This document shows positions 1 to 8,369 of a stretch of DNA of 64,000 nt, piece by piece. Numbering within the stretch: the stretch's first letter is position 1; each line of letters begins with the position of its first letter. A model generated the notes under the pieces. The model saw nothing but the letters and a program-made list of their open reading frames with translations, was not told where the DNA came from and did no database searches. The position numbers were made by a program, and so were the translations under genes. Source of the DNA: an uncultured Blautia sp. (GTDB taxonomy: Bacteria; Bacillota; Clostridia; Lachnospirales; Lachnospiraceae). Location of the stretch: NCBI GenBank assembly GCA_900551075.1, contig URVB01000007.1:1-64000 (forward strand), read 5' to 3'.

Positions 1-1
1 C

Positions 2-1840
2 GGAAAAATGATCCTCGGGTCAGACAGCCATACCCGTTACGGTGCGCTTGGAACCATGGCTATGGGAGAGGGCGGACCGGAGCTTGTGAAGCAGCTTCTT
101 TCCCAGACTTATGATATCAATATGCCGGGAGTGGTTGCCATTTATCTGAAGGGTGAGCCTCGTCCGGGTGTGGGGCCACAGGATGTTGCCCTGGCAATTA
201 TCGGAGAGGTATTTGCAAACGGCTATGTCAAGAATAAAGTTATGGAGTTCGTAGGACCAGGTGTTGCGAAGCTGAGTGCGGATTTCCGTATCGGTGTGGA
301 CGTAATGACTACAGAGACTACCTGCCTGTCTTCTATCTGGCAGACAGATGATAAGATTGAAGAATTTTATGCAATCCACGGCAGAAGTGAAGATTATAAG
401 AAGCTTCAGCCGGGCGATGTGGCATACTATGACGGCTGTGTGGAAATTGACTTAAGTGAGATTAAGCCAATGATCGCCATGCCTTTCCATCCAAGTAATA
501 CCTATACAATTGATGAGCTGAAGGCAAATCTGGATGATATTCTTGCAGACGTGGAAAAAAAGGCGCAGATTAGTCTGGATGGCAAGATTCCGTTTACATT
601 GAGAGATAAGGTAGCAGATGGCAGGCTTTATGTAGATCAGGGAATCATTGCAGGCTGTGCAGGAGGCGGGTTCGAAAATATCTGTGCGGCAGCAGATATT
701 CTGAAAGGGGCAAGCATCGGTGCGGATGCCTTTACGCTGAGCGTATATCCGGCAAGTACACCCATCTATATGGAACTGGCGAAGAACGGTGTTCTGGCTG
801 ATCTGCTTGCTGCTGGTGCGGTTGTGAAGACTGCCTTCTGTGGTCCGTGCTTCGGCGCCGGTGATACTCCTGCGAACAATGCATTCAGTATCCGGCATAC
901 GACGAGAAACTTCCCGAACCGTGAGGGCTCCAAAATTCAGAATGGACAGATTTCTTCGGTTGCGTTGATGGATGCCCGTTCTATCGCGGCAACTGCGGCA
1001 AACAAAGGCTTCCTTACCTCCGCTGAGGAGTATGCCGGAGCTTATACAAACCAGAAATACTTCTTTGATAAGACCATTTATGAAAATCGTATTTTTGACA
1101 GCAGGGGCGTGGCTGATGAAAGCGTGGAGATTCAGTTTGGTCCGAATATCAAAGACTGGCCTGCGATGGCGGCACTTGCGGAGAATCTGGTGCTGAAGGT
1201 GGTTTCTGAGATTCATGATCCGGTTACGACTACAGATGAATTGATTCCTTCCGGAGAAACCTCTTCCTTCCGTTCCAATCCATTGGGGCTGGCAGAGTTT
1301 ACTCTTTCCAGAAAGGATCCGGCATATGTGGGCCGTGCAAAAGAAGTGCAGAAAGCCCAGCAGGCAATCCAGAACGGTTCCTGTCCCATGGATGCCCTGC
1401 CGGAGCTGAAGCCTGTACTGGATGTGATCCATACAAAGTTCCCGGAGGTCGGGGAGGGCAGCCTTGGTGTGGGAAGCACCATATTTGCAGTAAAACCCGG
1501 TGATGGCTCTGCACGTGAACAGGCTGCTTCCTGTCAGAAGGTTCTCGGCGGCTGGGCGAATATTGCCAATGAATATGCCACCAAACGTTATCGCTCAAAC
1601 CTGATCAATTGGGGGATGCTTCCGTTTTTGATACCGGAGGGCGAGCTTCCGTTTCAGAACGGAGATTACCTTCTGTTTCCGGAAATCCGTAAGGCTGTGG
1701 AAGAAAAGGCAGATGCCATCAAGGGCTATGTGGTGAAGGAAGCAGGTCTGAAGGAGTTTGAGGTGACTCTTGGAGAACTGACAGATGATGAGAGAGAGAT
1801 TATTCTGAAAGGCTGTCTGATCAATTATAACAGAAGATAA
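2..1840 (+). CDS. Aconitase-like hydratase (YbhJ type), 5' end outside the window
   Basis: The frame is open from base 2, so the true start lies upstream; residue numbers here count from the ATG at 8. The product resembles the YbhJ-type branch of the aconitase superfamily, which hydrates or isomerises hydroxy acids using a [4Fe-4S] cluster; its real substrate is not established. Seen here: GSDSHTR near the start (a substrate-loop motif of aconitases), TTETTC ending in Cys106, and CGPCFGAG with Cys278 and Cys281, which supply the three cluster ligands. Later conserved blocks are RNFPNREG, DELIPSGETSS and KPGDGSAREQAAS. The frame is intact to the stop at 1840 and is followed directly by a terminator. 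No partner gene is visible upstream. The superfamily is certain; the reaction is not. Confidence 0.9.
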   Translation, partial: GKMILGSDSHTRYGALGTMAMGEGGPELVKQLLSQTYDINMPGVVAIYLKGEPRPGVGPQDVALAIIGEVFANGYVKNKVMEFVGPGVAKLSADFRIGVDVMTTETTCLSSIWQTDDKIEEFYAIHGRSEDYKKLQPGDVAYYDGCVEIDLSEIKPMIAMPFHPSNTYTIDELKANLDDILADVEKKAQISLDGKIPFTLRDKVADGRLYVDQGIIAGCAGGGFENICAAADILKGASIGADAFTLSVYPASTPIYMELAKNGVLADLLAAGAVVKTAFCGPCFGAGDTPANNAFSIRHTTRNFPNREGSKIQNGQISSVALMDARSIAATAANKGFLTSAEEYAGAYTNQKYFFDKTIYENRIFDSRGVADESVEIQFGPNIKDWPAMAALAENLVLKVVSEIHDPVTTTDELIPSGETSSFRSNPLGLAEFTLSRKDPAYVGRAKEVQKAQQAIQNGSCPMDALPELKPVLDVIHTKFPEVGEGSLGVGSTIFAVKPGDGSAREQAASCQKVLGGWANIANEYATKRYRSNLINWGMLPFLIPEGELPFQNGDYLLFPEIRKAVEEKADAIKGYVVKEAGLKEFEVTLGELTDDEREIILKGCLINYNRR

Positions 1841-1848
1841 ATAGAACT

Positions 1849-1884
1849 GAGACTGGTACAGGTTATACCAGTCTCAATTTTTTT
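1849..1884 (+). terminator. Intrinsic terminator of the hydratase gene
   Basis: A perfect 10-bp stem (GAGACTGGTA at 1849-1858 with TACCAGTCTC at 1866-1875) is followed by a run of seven T from 1878. It begins eight bases after the stop codon. Confidence 0.9.
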
Positions 1885-1924
1885 ATATCACAGGATAATA
1901 CTCCATATTGTTGTATATTTAAGT

Positions 1925-1969
1925 AGAATTCCCAGGATATACAAAGCACTTCGTGCCGAATTCTTTTTT
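1925..1969 (+). terminator. Second terminator-like hairpin
   Basis: An outer stem AGAATTC (1925-1931) with GAATTCT (1958-1964) encloses an inner GCAC-TTC-GTGC hairpin (1946-1956), and six T follow. It probably backs up the hydratase terminator and insulates the RNA gene downstream. Confidence 0.55.
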
Positions 1970-2090
1970 ATAGGATTTTTCGTAAAAGAATAAATTATCA
2001 GAAATTAATAAAAAATATAAATAAATAACAGTTTTAATACAAAGTAAAAATATAAAAAATAATTTTTGGGAAAAATAATTAAAAAATGTG

Positions 2091-2119
2091 TTGACAAATT
2101 AAAAGCGTAGTGGTATTAT
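2091..2119 (+). promoter_or_regulatory. Strong sigma-A promoter for the long non-coding transcript
   Basis: TTGACA at 2091-2096, a 17-base spacer, then TATTAT at 2114-2119 (a TATAAT overlaps it at 2117). Flanks are very A+T rich. Predicted start is about 2126. No long forward reading frame begins for about 1 kb downstream. Confidence 0.8.
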
Positions 2120-2125
2120 AATCAC

Positions 2126-3042
2126 ATCAAAACAAACAGGCAATTATAAACAGACAATCATTCAATTCATAGTATAAATGCTACATGAAAAGGATGAAAT
2201 AAAGAGAGAAAGGTTAAGGTGATTCCAGTGGGAACGTAACCGGATAATCATCAATATGAGAAAGTGATAGGAATCGGATTTCCTGCAAGAAAGACCTGAT
2301 ACAAAGATATATAGAAAACCATAATTCAGTTAATCCCTGATATAAGAGGAAAAGAAAAGGACACAGTATCCAAGGTATATAGAAACGATTACTCATATTG
2401 AATAACTATCACAAACCTGATACAAAGATTTTTGGAAATGTGTAAAGAAATATTTTCAAAAAGGTATAACTGCTTATTTTAGAAGTTCGTTTGGAGGAAG
2501 AGCTCCAAAGTATTTTGAAGACAAATAAGAAAGATATTTGAAATCCATATTAGAAACTTTAGGATATGAATTGAAGCTTTGCATCAGAAGAATATCTTCC
2601 TGCAAAAGATATTAAGAGAAGAAGAAATAAACAAAGAACTTTTTTGTAAGCGATAAGTGGTTTCAGATTTAAGAAGTTGAGTTTGAAATTATTTAGGGAA
2701 CAAAAAACGTATATCCGTTATTTCTTCAATGAACGAATTATAATCCGTGAAATTATAATTTAAAATCTATCAACTTTCTAAATAAATCGAGTGATACATA
2801 AATCATATCGTTTATGAGCAGGAAATAAAAAGGATATGTAAATATATAAGGAATCCATAAAAACTGAATAAAGAGAATTGGAATTCGTTATATACGCATG
2901 ACAAAGTTCCAATTATTAAAAAGAAACGAAACGAAAATAGTTTTTCAAAAGAACGAAGAGGAAAATAAAAATTGAATAACGAAGAATTTTAAGACGGTCA
3001 TCATTTTTGAAATGAAAGTAAAAAGTGATGACCGTCTTTTTT
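2126..3042 (+). ncRNA. Candidate large structured non-coding RNA (about 915 nt), class unknown
   Basis: A consensus promoter and a perfect 13-bp terminator bracket about 915 nt with no forward open frame of note. The sequence is purine-rich and full of local helices: GATTCC/GGAATC (about 2221-2276), TTTGGAG/CTCCAAA (2490-2509), AATATCTT/AAGATATT (2591-2613), AATTATAAT/ATTATAATT (2736-2760) and AATTGGAA/TTCCAATT (2876-2914), joined by A/G-rich linkers. The 13-mer CCTGATACAAAGA occurs twice (about 2295 and 2416). Size, A-richness and many short helices recall the giant bacterial RNAs ROOL, GOLLD and OLE, but I could not match it to any of them from memory. No OLE-associated protein gene is next to it. 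RNA gene: likely. Class and role: unknown. Confidence 0.65.
2991..3042 (+). terminator. Terminator of the long non-coding RNA
   Basis: A perfect 13-bp stem, AAGACGGTCATCA at 2991-3003 with TGATGACCGTCTT at 3026-3038, runs into six T (3037-3042). It is one of the strongest terminators in the window. Confidence 0.93.
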
Positions 3043-3113
3043 GTGAGTAAATAATTCTGCCATAGGTGATACAGGCGAAGGTCCGTTGGGCGGTATGGGA
3101 AGAAATTATTTTC

Positions 3114-3142
3114 TTGCTGAAGCATTCTTCTTACGCTATACT
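3114..3142 (+). promoter_or_regulatory. Promoter of the pseudouridine synthase gene
   Basis: TTGCTG (3114-3119), 17-base spacer, TATACT (3137-3142). Predicted start near 3149 leaves a short leader carrying AAGGAG before the ATG at 3164. Confidence 0.55.
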
Positions 3143-3163
3143 TTCCTTAAAAGGAGAAGGCTT

Positions 3164-3871
3164 ATGAATAACAGTAATATTGAGGAAACGATCATATATG
3201 AAGATTCCGAAATTCTGGTCTGCCATAAACCGGCCGGACTTGCAGTGCAGAATGCCAGATGCGGAGTTATGGACATGGAAAGCGCTCTGAAGAATTACCT
3301 TGCTCCCGGCTGTCCGGGCAAAATGCCGTATCTGGGTGTGGTGCACCGTCTGGATCAGCCGGTAGAAGGGCTGCTTGTATTTGCAAAAACACCCGGAGCA
3401 GCGAAGAAATTGAGCAGCCAAATCTCTTCCGGAAAGGTATGTAAACAATATCTGGCAGTTGTCTCCGGGAGACCCGTCCAAAGAGCGGGAGTGCTGGAGG
3501 ATTATTTGAAAAAGGATGGAAGGACAAATACTTCACAGGTGGTGCAGGAAAATACACCGGGTGCAAAAAGGGCGCGGCTTTCCTATCAGATACTTCAGGA
3601 AATTCCGGATGAGCGCTTTCAGAGCAGACGGCGGAATCTGGCTCATATCTGTTTGGAAACAGGCCGTCATCACCAGATCCGTGTGCAGATGGCTCACGCG
3701 GGGATGCCGCTGATTGGCGACCGGAAATATAATTTGGAGGAAAACGTGAATCTGCCATTGGGGCTTTGCTCGTCTGCACTTGCATTTCTGCATCCGGGGA
3801 CAGGAGAAAAAATGAAATTTGATGTTTCTCCGAACGGACAGGCGTTTGAGGGCTTTGATATAGATCAATAA
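3164..3871 (+). CDS. RluA-family RNA pseudouridine synthase
   Basis: 235 residues. The family isomerises uridine to pseudouridine in rRNA or tRNA. The catalytic block HRLDQPVEGLLVFAKT (residues about 65-80) contains the essential Asp; the usual HRLDRxTSG form is altered to HRLDQPVEG. The second signature, ETGRHHQIRVQMAH, and GDRKY follow in the usual order. There is no N-terminal S4 domain, so this is a short, catalytic-domain-only member. I chose the ATG at 3164 because AAGGAGAAGG lies just upstream; an upstream in-frame start at 3086 would run through the promoter. The target uridine cannot be read from sequence. Confidence 0.9.
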   Translation: MNNSNIEETIIYEDSEILVCHKPAGLAVQNARCGVMDMESALKNYLAPGCPGKMPYLGVVHRLDQPVEGLLVFAKTPGAAKKLSSQISSGKVCKQYLAVVSGRPVQRAGVLEDYLKKDGRTNTSQVVQENTPGAKRARLSYQILQEIPDERFQSRRRNLAHICLETGRHHQIRVQMAHAGMPLIGDRKYNLEENVNLPLGLCSSALAFLHPGTGEKMKFDVSPNGQAFEGFDIDQ

Positions 3872-3970
3872 GCGGCTGTATGAATCAGCGTCAGAATAAA
3901 TTTAACGAATAAATAACTGCAAAATCCTCCATACTATCCAAAAAACAAGGTATGGTGAATACATTTGCAT

Positions 3971-4996
3971 ATGGAATGGAAAAGAAGATGCATGATTGTG
4001 GGGATTGTGGCAGGCGTATATGCGGGATACCGTTATTTACTGCCTGTGACAATCCCTTTTTTGGCGGCCTGGATGCTTGCTGCATGGATTTATCCGGCTG
4101 CCGTGAAAATAGAAAAAAAGACAAAAATCCGAAAAAGCTTTGCGGGAACCATACTGCTGGTTCTGTTTTTTTGCGTTGTGGGATATTTGCTGTATCTTGG
4201 TGCTTCTGAAATACTGGTTCAGCTTAAAACAGCGGTTTCTCATTTCCCTGTGCTGCAGCGCTGGTGTATGCTGCTTCTGGATAAGTGCTGTATTCTGATC
4301 GAGGATACGACAGGAGTGGCCCGGGAAGACAGCAGGCGTTATTTGCTGACGCACATGGAGGGGATGAAGGAAAGCCTGATTTCCGCAATAAGCCCGAAGA
4401 CGCTTACCAAGGTTTTTGCCGGTGTTTCAAAAATCATGATCTGGGGCTCCGGAGTAGTCGTTGCCTTCATTTCTGCCGTTTTGATCATGGGGGATATGGA
4501 GAATATAAGGAAGAAAATATGGGATTATTCCTGGCTGGTGGGAACCAGACGGGTGGTACGCAGGCTGAAAAAGACAAGTGTCACTTATTTAAAAGCTCAG
4601 CTTGTGATTATGGCGCTGGTAGCGGCCGTATGTACGTTGGGCTTTTGGTTTATGAAAAGTCCTTATTTCCTGATACTTGGGATCGTTCTGGGAGCCCTGG
4701 ATGCTTTGCCTCTGATTGGAACAGGAACATTTCTGTACCCGGCTGCGGTGGTATTTTTGCTTCGGGGAAATGCTTCAGTTGCGGCAGGCTGTGTACTGCT
4801 GGATATTGTCACCAGCCTTTTGCGCGAATTTCTGGAACCCCGTCTGCTGGGCGGTAAGCTGGGAATATCACCGATCATGGTACTGGCGTCCGTATATACC
4901 GGGATTTTTCTATACGGCGGCTGGGGTGTGATTTTAGGACCGTTGTCTTTTTCAACAATATATGAGATCGGAAAGGAGTGGGATGTATGGGATTGA
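3971..4996 (+). CDS. AI-2E/YtvI-type family membrane permease
   Basis: 341 residues and strongly hydrophobic, with about seven to eight predicted membrane segments, a soluble middle part (about 80-170) and the C-terminal block typical of PF01594 (LGALDALPLIGTG, then a segment with REFLEPRLLGGKLGISP). The family includes sporulation protein YtvI and proteins linked to autoinducer-2 export or Na+/H+ exchange; the substrate is unknown here. The start is uncertain: ATG at 3971 or TTG at 3965, neither with a strong ribosome binding site. The gene stands alone between the pseudouridine synthase and the binding lipoprotein. Confidence 0.85.
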   Translation: MEWKRRCMIVGIVAGVYAGYRYLLPVTIPFLAAWMLAAWIYPAAVKIEKKTKIRKSFAGTILLVLFFCVVGYLLYLGASEILVQLKTAVSHFPVLQRWCMLLLDKCCILIEDTTGVAREDSRRYLLTHMEGMKESLISAISPKTLTKVFAGVSKIMIWGSGVVVAFISAVLIMGDMENIRKKIWDYSWLVGTRRVVRRLKKTSVTYLKAQLVIMALVAAVCTLGFWFMKSPYFLILGIVLGALDALPLIGTGTFLYPAAVVFLLRGNASVAAGCVLLDIVTSLLREFLEPRLLGGKLGISPIMVLASVYTGIFLYGGWGVILGPLSFSTIYEIGKEWDVWD

Positions 4997-5109
4997 CCGC
5001 GAAAAAATGAAAAAAGTATGAAATCTATGGACGACATGCAGAAAAAGTGTATAATGAAAAAAGTGGCATATTTGAGTTTTAACTGTGTAATGGAAGAGGA
5101 GCGTCAGAG

Positions 5110-6216
5110 ATGAAAAAAGCAGTAACTGTGGCGGTAGGCCTGATTGCGGTAAGCACTGTATTTTCCGGCTGTCAAAGAGAAAAGGTCGAAGAAGCTATAG
5201 AGCCTCTTGTGGCAGAGGTGCTGGAGGAGGAACAGGCAAAAACCGGCGAACCAGAGGAGGAGGAAACAGGCCTTATAGAAATAGATACTTCAATTCCCAT
5301 CCAGGCAGGAGCCAGGATAGCAGTTGTAAGCAAAAATACCAGGGGGGAATTCTGGGATATGGTCCGTAAGGGCATGGAGGATGCGGTGAAGGCCGTGAAT
5401 GTGGCTTACGGCTATGAGAAGGATGAACAGATCACCATGACCTTTGAGGGCCCGGATGACGAGCAGAAGGTGGAGGAGCAGATCAATATCATTGACGCCG
5501 TAATTGCTGAGAATCCGGATGTGCTGTGTTTGTCTGTAGGTGACATGAACTCCTGTCAGGCGCAGCTTGAAGCTGCAAAGGAGAATGGAATCCCGGTAGT
5601 AATGTTTGATTCCAATGTCAGCGATGCGAAGCTGATCAAGGCATTCCGGGCAACGAATAATGTGCGCGTAGGTGAAATTGCTGCCTATCGATTGGCAAGA
5701 GTGCTTGGAAAAATGGGAAAGGTCGCAGTATTTTCTGCCCAGGAAAAGACCGAAAGTGCAAAAAACCGTACAGAGGGATTCCTGGATATGATTTCCAATT
5801 ATACAGATATTGAGGTTTTGGAAGTGGTATATGCGGACCAGGTGGATGATATGGAAGCAGCTATGCAGGAAGTCCTTGAGAAATATCCGAAACTGGATGG
5901 CGTATTCTGCACGAATGCGGATGTTGCGGAGATATATTTGGATATGGAAAAGGATGAAGAGGTGCATCCGTCGGCAATGATCGGCGTGGACGCTACCAGC
6001 CGGCAGGTTGAGGCAATCCGGGCAGGAGAGGAAATCGGCGTGGTTTCTCAGGAGCCGCATTTTATGGGATATCAGACAGTACTGACAGCGATTCAGGCAA
6101 CGGTATCCAAGGATAAAAGACCGGAAATTAAGAAGACAGTGCTGTTTGAGCCGGTATGGATCGAATTGGAGAATCTGGATGATCCAAACTACAGCAATTA
6201 CATATATAGTGAATAA
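5110..6216 (+). CDS. Orphan RbsB-type sugar-binding lipoprotein
   Basis: 368 residues. A signal peptide with lipobox FSGC (Cys20) is followed by a Glu-rich linker (about 24-58) and a periplasmic-binding-protein type I domain (IAVVSKNTRGEFWDMVRKGM, DVLCLSVGD, GIPVVMFDSN, LDGVFCTNAD, GVDATSRQVEAIRAGE). Such proteins bind sugars or autoinducer-like molecules outside the membrane for ABC importers or sensor kinases. No permease, ATPase or kinase gene adjoins it, so it may serve a distant transporter or act as a sensor. GAGGAGCG precedes the ATG, and a TATAAT at 5050-5055 is a likely -10. Confidence 0.88.
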   Translation: MKKAVTVAVGLIAVSTVFSGCQREKVEEAIEPLVAEVLEEEQAKTGEPEEEETGLIEIDTSIPIQAGARIAVVSKNTRGEFWDMVRKGMEDAVKAVNVAYGYEKDEQITMTFEGPDDEQKVEEQINIIDAVIAENPDVLCLSVGDMNSCQAQLEAAKENGIPVVMFDSNVSDAKLIKAFRATNNVRVGEIAAYRLARVLGKMGKVAVFSAQEKTESAKNRTEGFLDMISNYTDIEVLEVVYADQVDDMEAAMQEVLEKYPKLDGVFCTNADVAEIYLDMEKDEEVHPSAMIGVDATSRQVEAIRAGEEIGVVSQEPHFMGYQTVLTAIQATVSKDKRPEIKKTVLFEPVWIELENLDDPNYSNYIYSE

Positions 6217-6224
6217 GAGAGATG

Positions 6225-6254
6225 CAGAGCCGGTTATTTGCCGGTTCTGTTTAT
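6225..6254 (+). terminator. Weak terminator after the binding lipoprotein
   Basis: A 9-bp stem CAGAGCCGG/CCGGTTCTG (6225-6233 with 6241-6249, one G-U pair) is followed by a short T-rich stretch. Confidence 0.55.
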
Positions 6255-6367
6255 TCCTGAATAAAAATACCTGTCATGTGTCATGATAGTAAGAAACTGG
6301 AAAAAGAATTTGATACAAAAATATTTAGATTAATACAAAAACTTTGTTGATATTTTGCACAAACATA

Positions 6368-6396
6368 TTGTAATTTTTTTGTAGATATGCTAAAAT
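6368..6396 (+). promoter_or_regulatory. Promoter of ATP synthase operon 1
   Basis: TTGTAA (6368-6373), 17-base spacer, extended -10 TGCTAAAAT with TAAAAT at 6391-6396. It lies about 55 bases before the first operon gene. Confidence 0.6.
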
Positions 6397-6456
6397 TTGA
6401 CTGTGTGAAATGATAGAATGCAGATAGATTTGCATAACGTATGAAGGAGAGGGAAT

Positions 6457-6720
6457 ATGAAGGATTGGGCAGGCATTTTTAAAAACATCACAATGCTGAC
6501 ACAGTTCGGTCTTTCTTTTATAACGCCCCTGCTGCTCTGTCTTGCGCTTTGCTGGTGGCTGACTTCCCGTTTCGGCCTGGGAGGCTGGATTTACATACCG
6601 GGATTTTTTCTGGGTTTGGGAGGTTCCGGCATGGTGGCTTATAAGTTGTATGTGTCCGTCACTCACCGGCAAAAAAAGCAAAAGAAAAAATCAAAAGTAT
6701 CCTTTAACAGACATTTATAA
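6457..6720 (+). CDS. Small AtpI-type membrane protein, first gene of ATP synthase operon 1
   Basis: 87 residues with two predicted membrane helices (about 15-37 and 43-66) and a Lys-rich tail. Size, position and hairpin topology fit the PF09527 'putative F0F1-ATPase subunit' family, thought to help c-ring assembly or Mg2+/Ca2+ supply. AAGGAGAGG lies before the ATG. A second, different AtpI-type gene follows, so the operon begins with a pair of such proteins. The function is inferred from context. Confidence 0.7.
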   Translation: MKDWAGIFKNITMLTQFGLSFITPLLLCLALCWWLTSRFGLGGWIYIPGFFLGLGGSGMVAYKLYVSVTHRQKKQKKKSKVSFNRHL

Positions 6721-6746
6721 AAAAGAAAGGGAAGAAAGGAATTGCA

Positions 6747-7160
6747 ATGAGCGGTTTTTTGAATGATGTTCAGCCGGCAGTCAAAAAAGAAACAACCAGG
6801 GTGGCTGTCATTACCTTTGTCGGCGTTGTACTTATGTGGGTGGTATTTGTGGTGCTTCATGCGGTGATGCCGGGGAAGATACCTCTCGATTATACGGTGT
6901 TTTTAGGAGGAATCGGCGGCGGTTTGGTCGCTGTACTGAATTTTTTTCTTATGGGTCTTACCGTGCAGAAGGTGGCCTCCGGCACAGATGAGGATGCGGC
7001 AAGGCTGAAAATGAAAGCCAGCTATTCTCAGAGGATGCTGCTTCAGATGTTATGGGTGATTCTTGCCATTGTGGCACCCTGCTTCCAGTTTGCGGCGGGG
7101 ATCGCGCCTCTCCTGTTTCCGGGAGTGGGAATTAAGCTAGTGGGAATCATAAAAAAGTGA
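6747..7160 (+). CDS. atpI: ATP synthase subunit I (AtpI family)
   Basis: 137 residues, four predicted membrane helices. It fits the PF03899 ATP synthase I family, small proteins encoded just before subunit a that assist assembly of the c-ring, especially in Na+-type enzymes. An N-terminal amphipathic stretch (NDVQPAVKKETTR) precedes the first helix. It sits 26 bases after the previous gene and 34 before atpB, with GGAAGAAAGG upstream. The second ATP synthase operon in this window has no equivalent gene. Confidence 0.75.
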   Translation: MSGFLNDVQPAVKKETTRVAVITFVGVVLMWVVFVVLHAVMPGKIPLDYTVFLGGIGGGLVAVLNFFLMGLTVQKVASGTDEDAARLKMKASYSQRMLLQMLWVILAIVAPCFQFAAGIAPLLFPGVGIKLVGIIKK

Positions 7161-7194
7161 TATATAAATTCAGCCGGATGGGAGGTGGAAATAA

Positions 7195-7953
7195 ATGGAA
7201 TTAGATATATCAGGAGCGAAAGTCTTTTATACGCTGCCCTTTGATTTTCCGGTACTGGGAAAGCTGCAGATCAGTGAAACGATGATCGTGAGCTGGATCG
7301 TCATGCTGCTGATTACAGGACTGTGTATCTGGCTGACGCGGGACTTAAAGGTCGAGAATATTTCCAGGAGACAGGCGGTAGCCGAGCTTCTGGTGGAAAA
7401 AGCAAACGGCTTTGTGACAGGCAATATGGGAGAAAAATTCCGCTATTTCATTCCGTTTGTTGCGGCACTGTTTGCAACCAGTGTGGTATCGAATCTGATC
7501 AGCCTGGTTGGACTCCGAAGTCCGACAGCGGATCTGTCTACGGAAGCCGCCTGGGCAATCGTGGTGTTTATCATGATTACCAGCCAGAAGATCAAGGCAG
7601 GCGGTGTAGGTGGATATCTGAAAGGGTTCACTCAGCCGATTCCGGTTCTGACGCCGTTCAATATTCTGTCTGAGCTGGCAACTCCGATCAGTATGGCATG
7701 CCGTCATTTCGGAAATATTCTTTCCGGTGTGGTAATCAATGCGCTGCTCTATGGAGCCCTGGCCGTGGCCAGCTCCGCACTGTTGGGATTGATTCCGGGC
7801 GTTGTGGGAGATCTGCTGGCGCAGATACCGATACTTGATGTGGGTGTTCCTGCAGTATTGTCGGTTTATTTTGACTGGTTCTCAGGATGCATGCAGGCGT
7901 TTATCTTCTGTATGCTGACAACCATGTATATCGCCAATGCGGCGGAAGGCTAG
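7195..7953 (+). CDS. atpB: F1Fo ATP synthase subunit a (operon 1)
   Basis: 252 residues. This is the Fo stator subunit that forms the ion half-channels against the c-ring. Seen: several membrane helices, SRRQAVAELLVEK after the first, the FTQPIPVLTPFNILSELATP block, and CRHFGNILSG carrying the essential Arg equivalent to E. coli aArg210. The family norm is R-x-FGN; here it reads RHFGN. GGGAGGTGG precedes the ATG. The subunit must match the two-carboxylate c subunit encoded next. Confidence 0.95.
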   Translation: MELDISGAKVFYTLPFDFPVLGKLQISETMIVSWIVMLLITGLCIWLTRDLKVENISRRQAVAELLVEKANGFVTGNMGEKFRYFIPFVAALFATSVVSNLISLVGLRSPTADLSTEAAWAIVVFIMITSQKIKAGGVGGYLKGFTQPIPVLTPFNILSELATPISMACRHFGNILSGVVINALLYGALAVASSALLGLIPGVVGDLLAQIPILDVGVPAVLSVYFDWFSGCMQAFIFCMLTTMYIANAAEG

Positions 7954-8046
7954 GAATTAAAAGGATTTTTGGAATTGTATGGACAGAGCATGCAATCGAA
8001 AAATAAACAAAAAGAAAAACCAAAATGATGACAGGAGGATTTTATT

Positions 8047-8325
8047 ATGGAATTTCAGTTACTGGCAAAAGGTATTGCGCTGGCAGGATGTGCGATTGGT
8101 GCGGGATGTTCTCTGATTGCAGGTATTGGACCTGGTATCGGTGAAGGTAATGCGGTAGCGAAGGCTTTGGAGGCAATCGGGCGTCAGCCGGAATGTAAAG
8201 GTGATGTTACTTCCACCATGCTTCTTGGCTGTGCGATTGCAGAAACCACGGGTATTTATGGTTTTGTAACCGGCCTGCTGCTTATTTTCGTAGCGCCTGG
8301 CATGTTCATGAACTTCCTGGGCTAA
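8047..8325 (+). CDS. atpE: F1Fo ATP synthase subunit c with Na+-type two-carboxylate site (operon 1)
   Basis: 92 residues, two-helix hairpin. The first helix has GIGPGIGEG with Glu33 at the position of Gln32 of the Ilyobacter tartaricus Na+ c subunit. The second has AETTGIY with Glu66, Thr67 and Tyr71, matching Glu65, Ser66 and Tyr70. Glu at both sites is the two-carboxylate Na+ motif described for Fusobacterium nucleatum. The loop RQPECKGD is typical. An A-rich leader and the strong site ACAGGAGG precede the ATG, as expected for the most abundant subunit. Na+ coupling is predicted from these residues, not shown. Confidence 0.95.
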   Translation: MEFQLLAKGIALAGCAIGAGCSLIAGIGPGIGEGNAVAKALEAIGRQPECKGDVTSTMLLGCAIAETTGIYGFVTGLLLIFVAPGMFMNFLG

Positions 8326-8369
8326 TGCTGTTACCATGCTGCAGGATTGAAGGACAGGAGGTTAGAACC

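Noticed and set aside
452..1432. 326-codon minus-strand frame
   Set aside because: Antisense shadow of the hydratase gene; no domain logic or ribosome site, and the sense strand shows a well-known conserved protein.
2214..2396. 60-codon minus-strand frame inside the long non-coding RNA
   Set aside because: No ribosome site, opposite to the promoter and terminator; typical of a random frame in A+T-rich sequence.
2126..3042. Assignment of the long RNA to OLE
   Set aside because: No OLE-associated membrane protein gene follows and I could not match conserved OLE sequence; left as class unknown.
3043..3163. Upstream extension of the pseudouridine synthase to 3086
   Set aside because: Would include its promoter; the ATG at 3164 has a clear AAGGAG.
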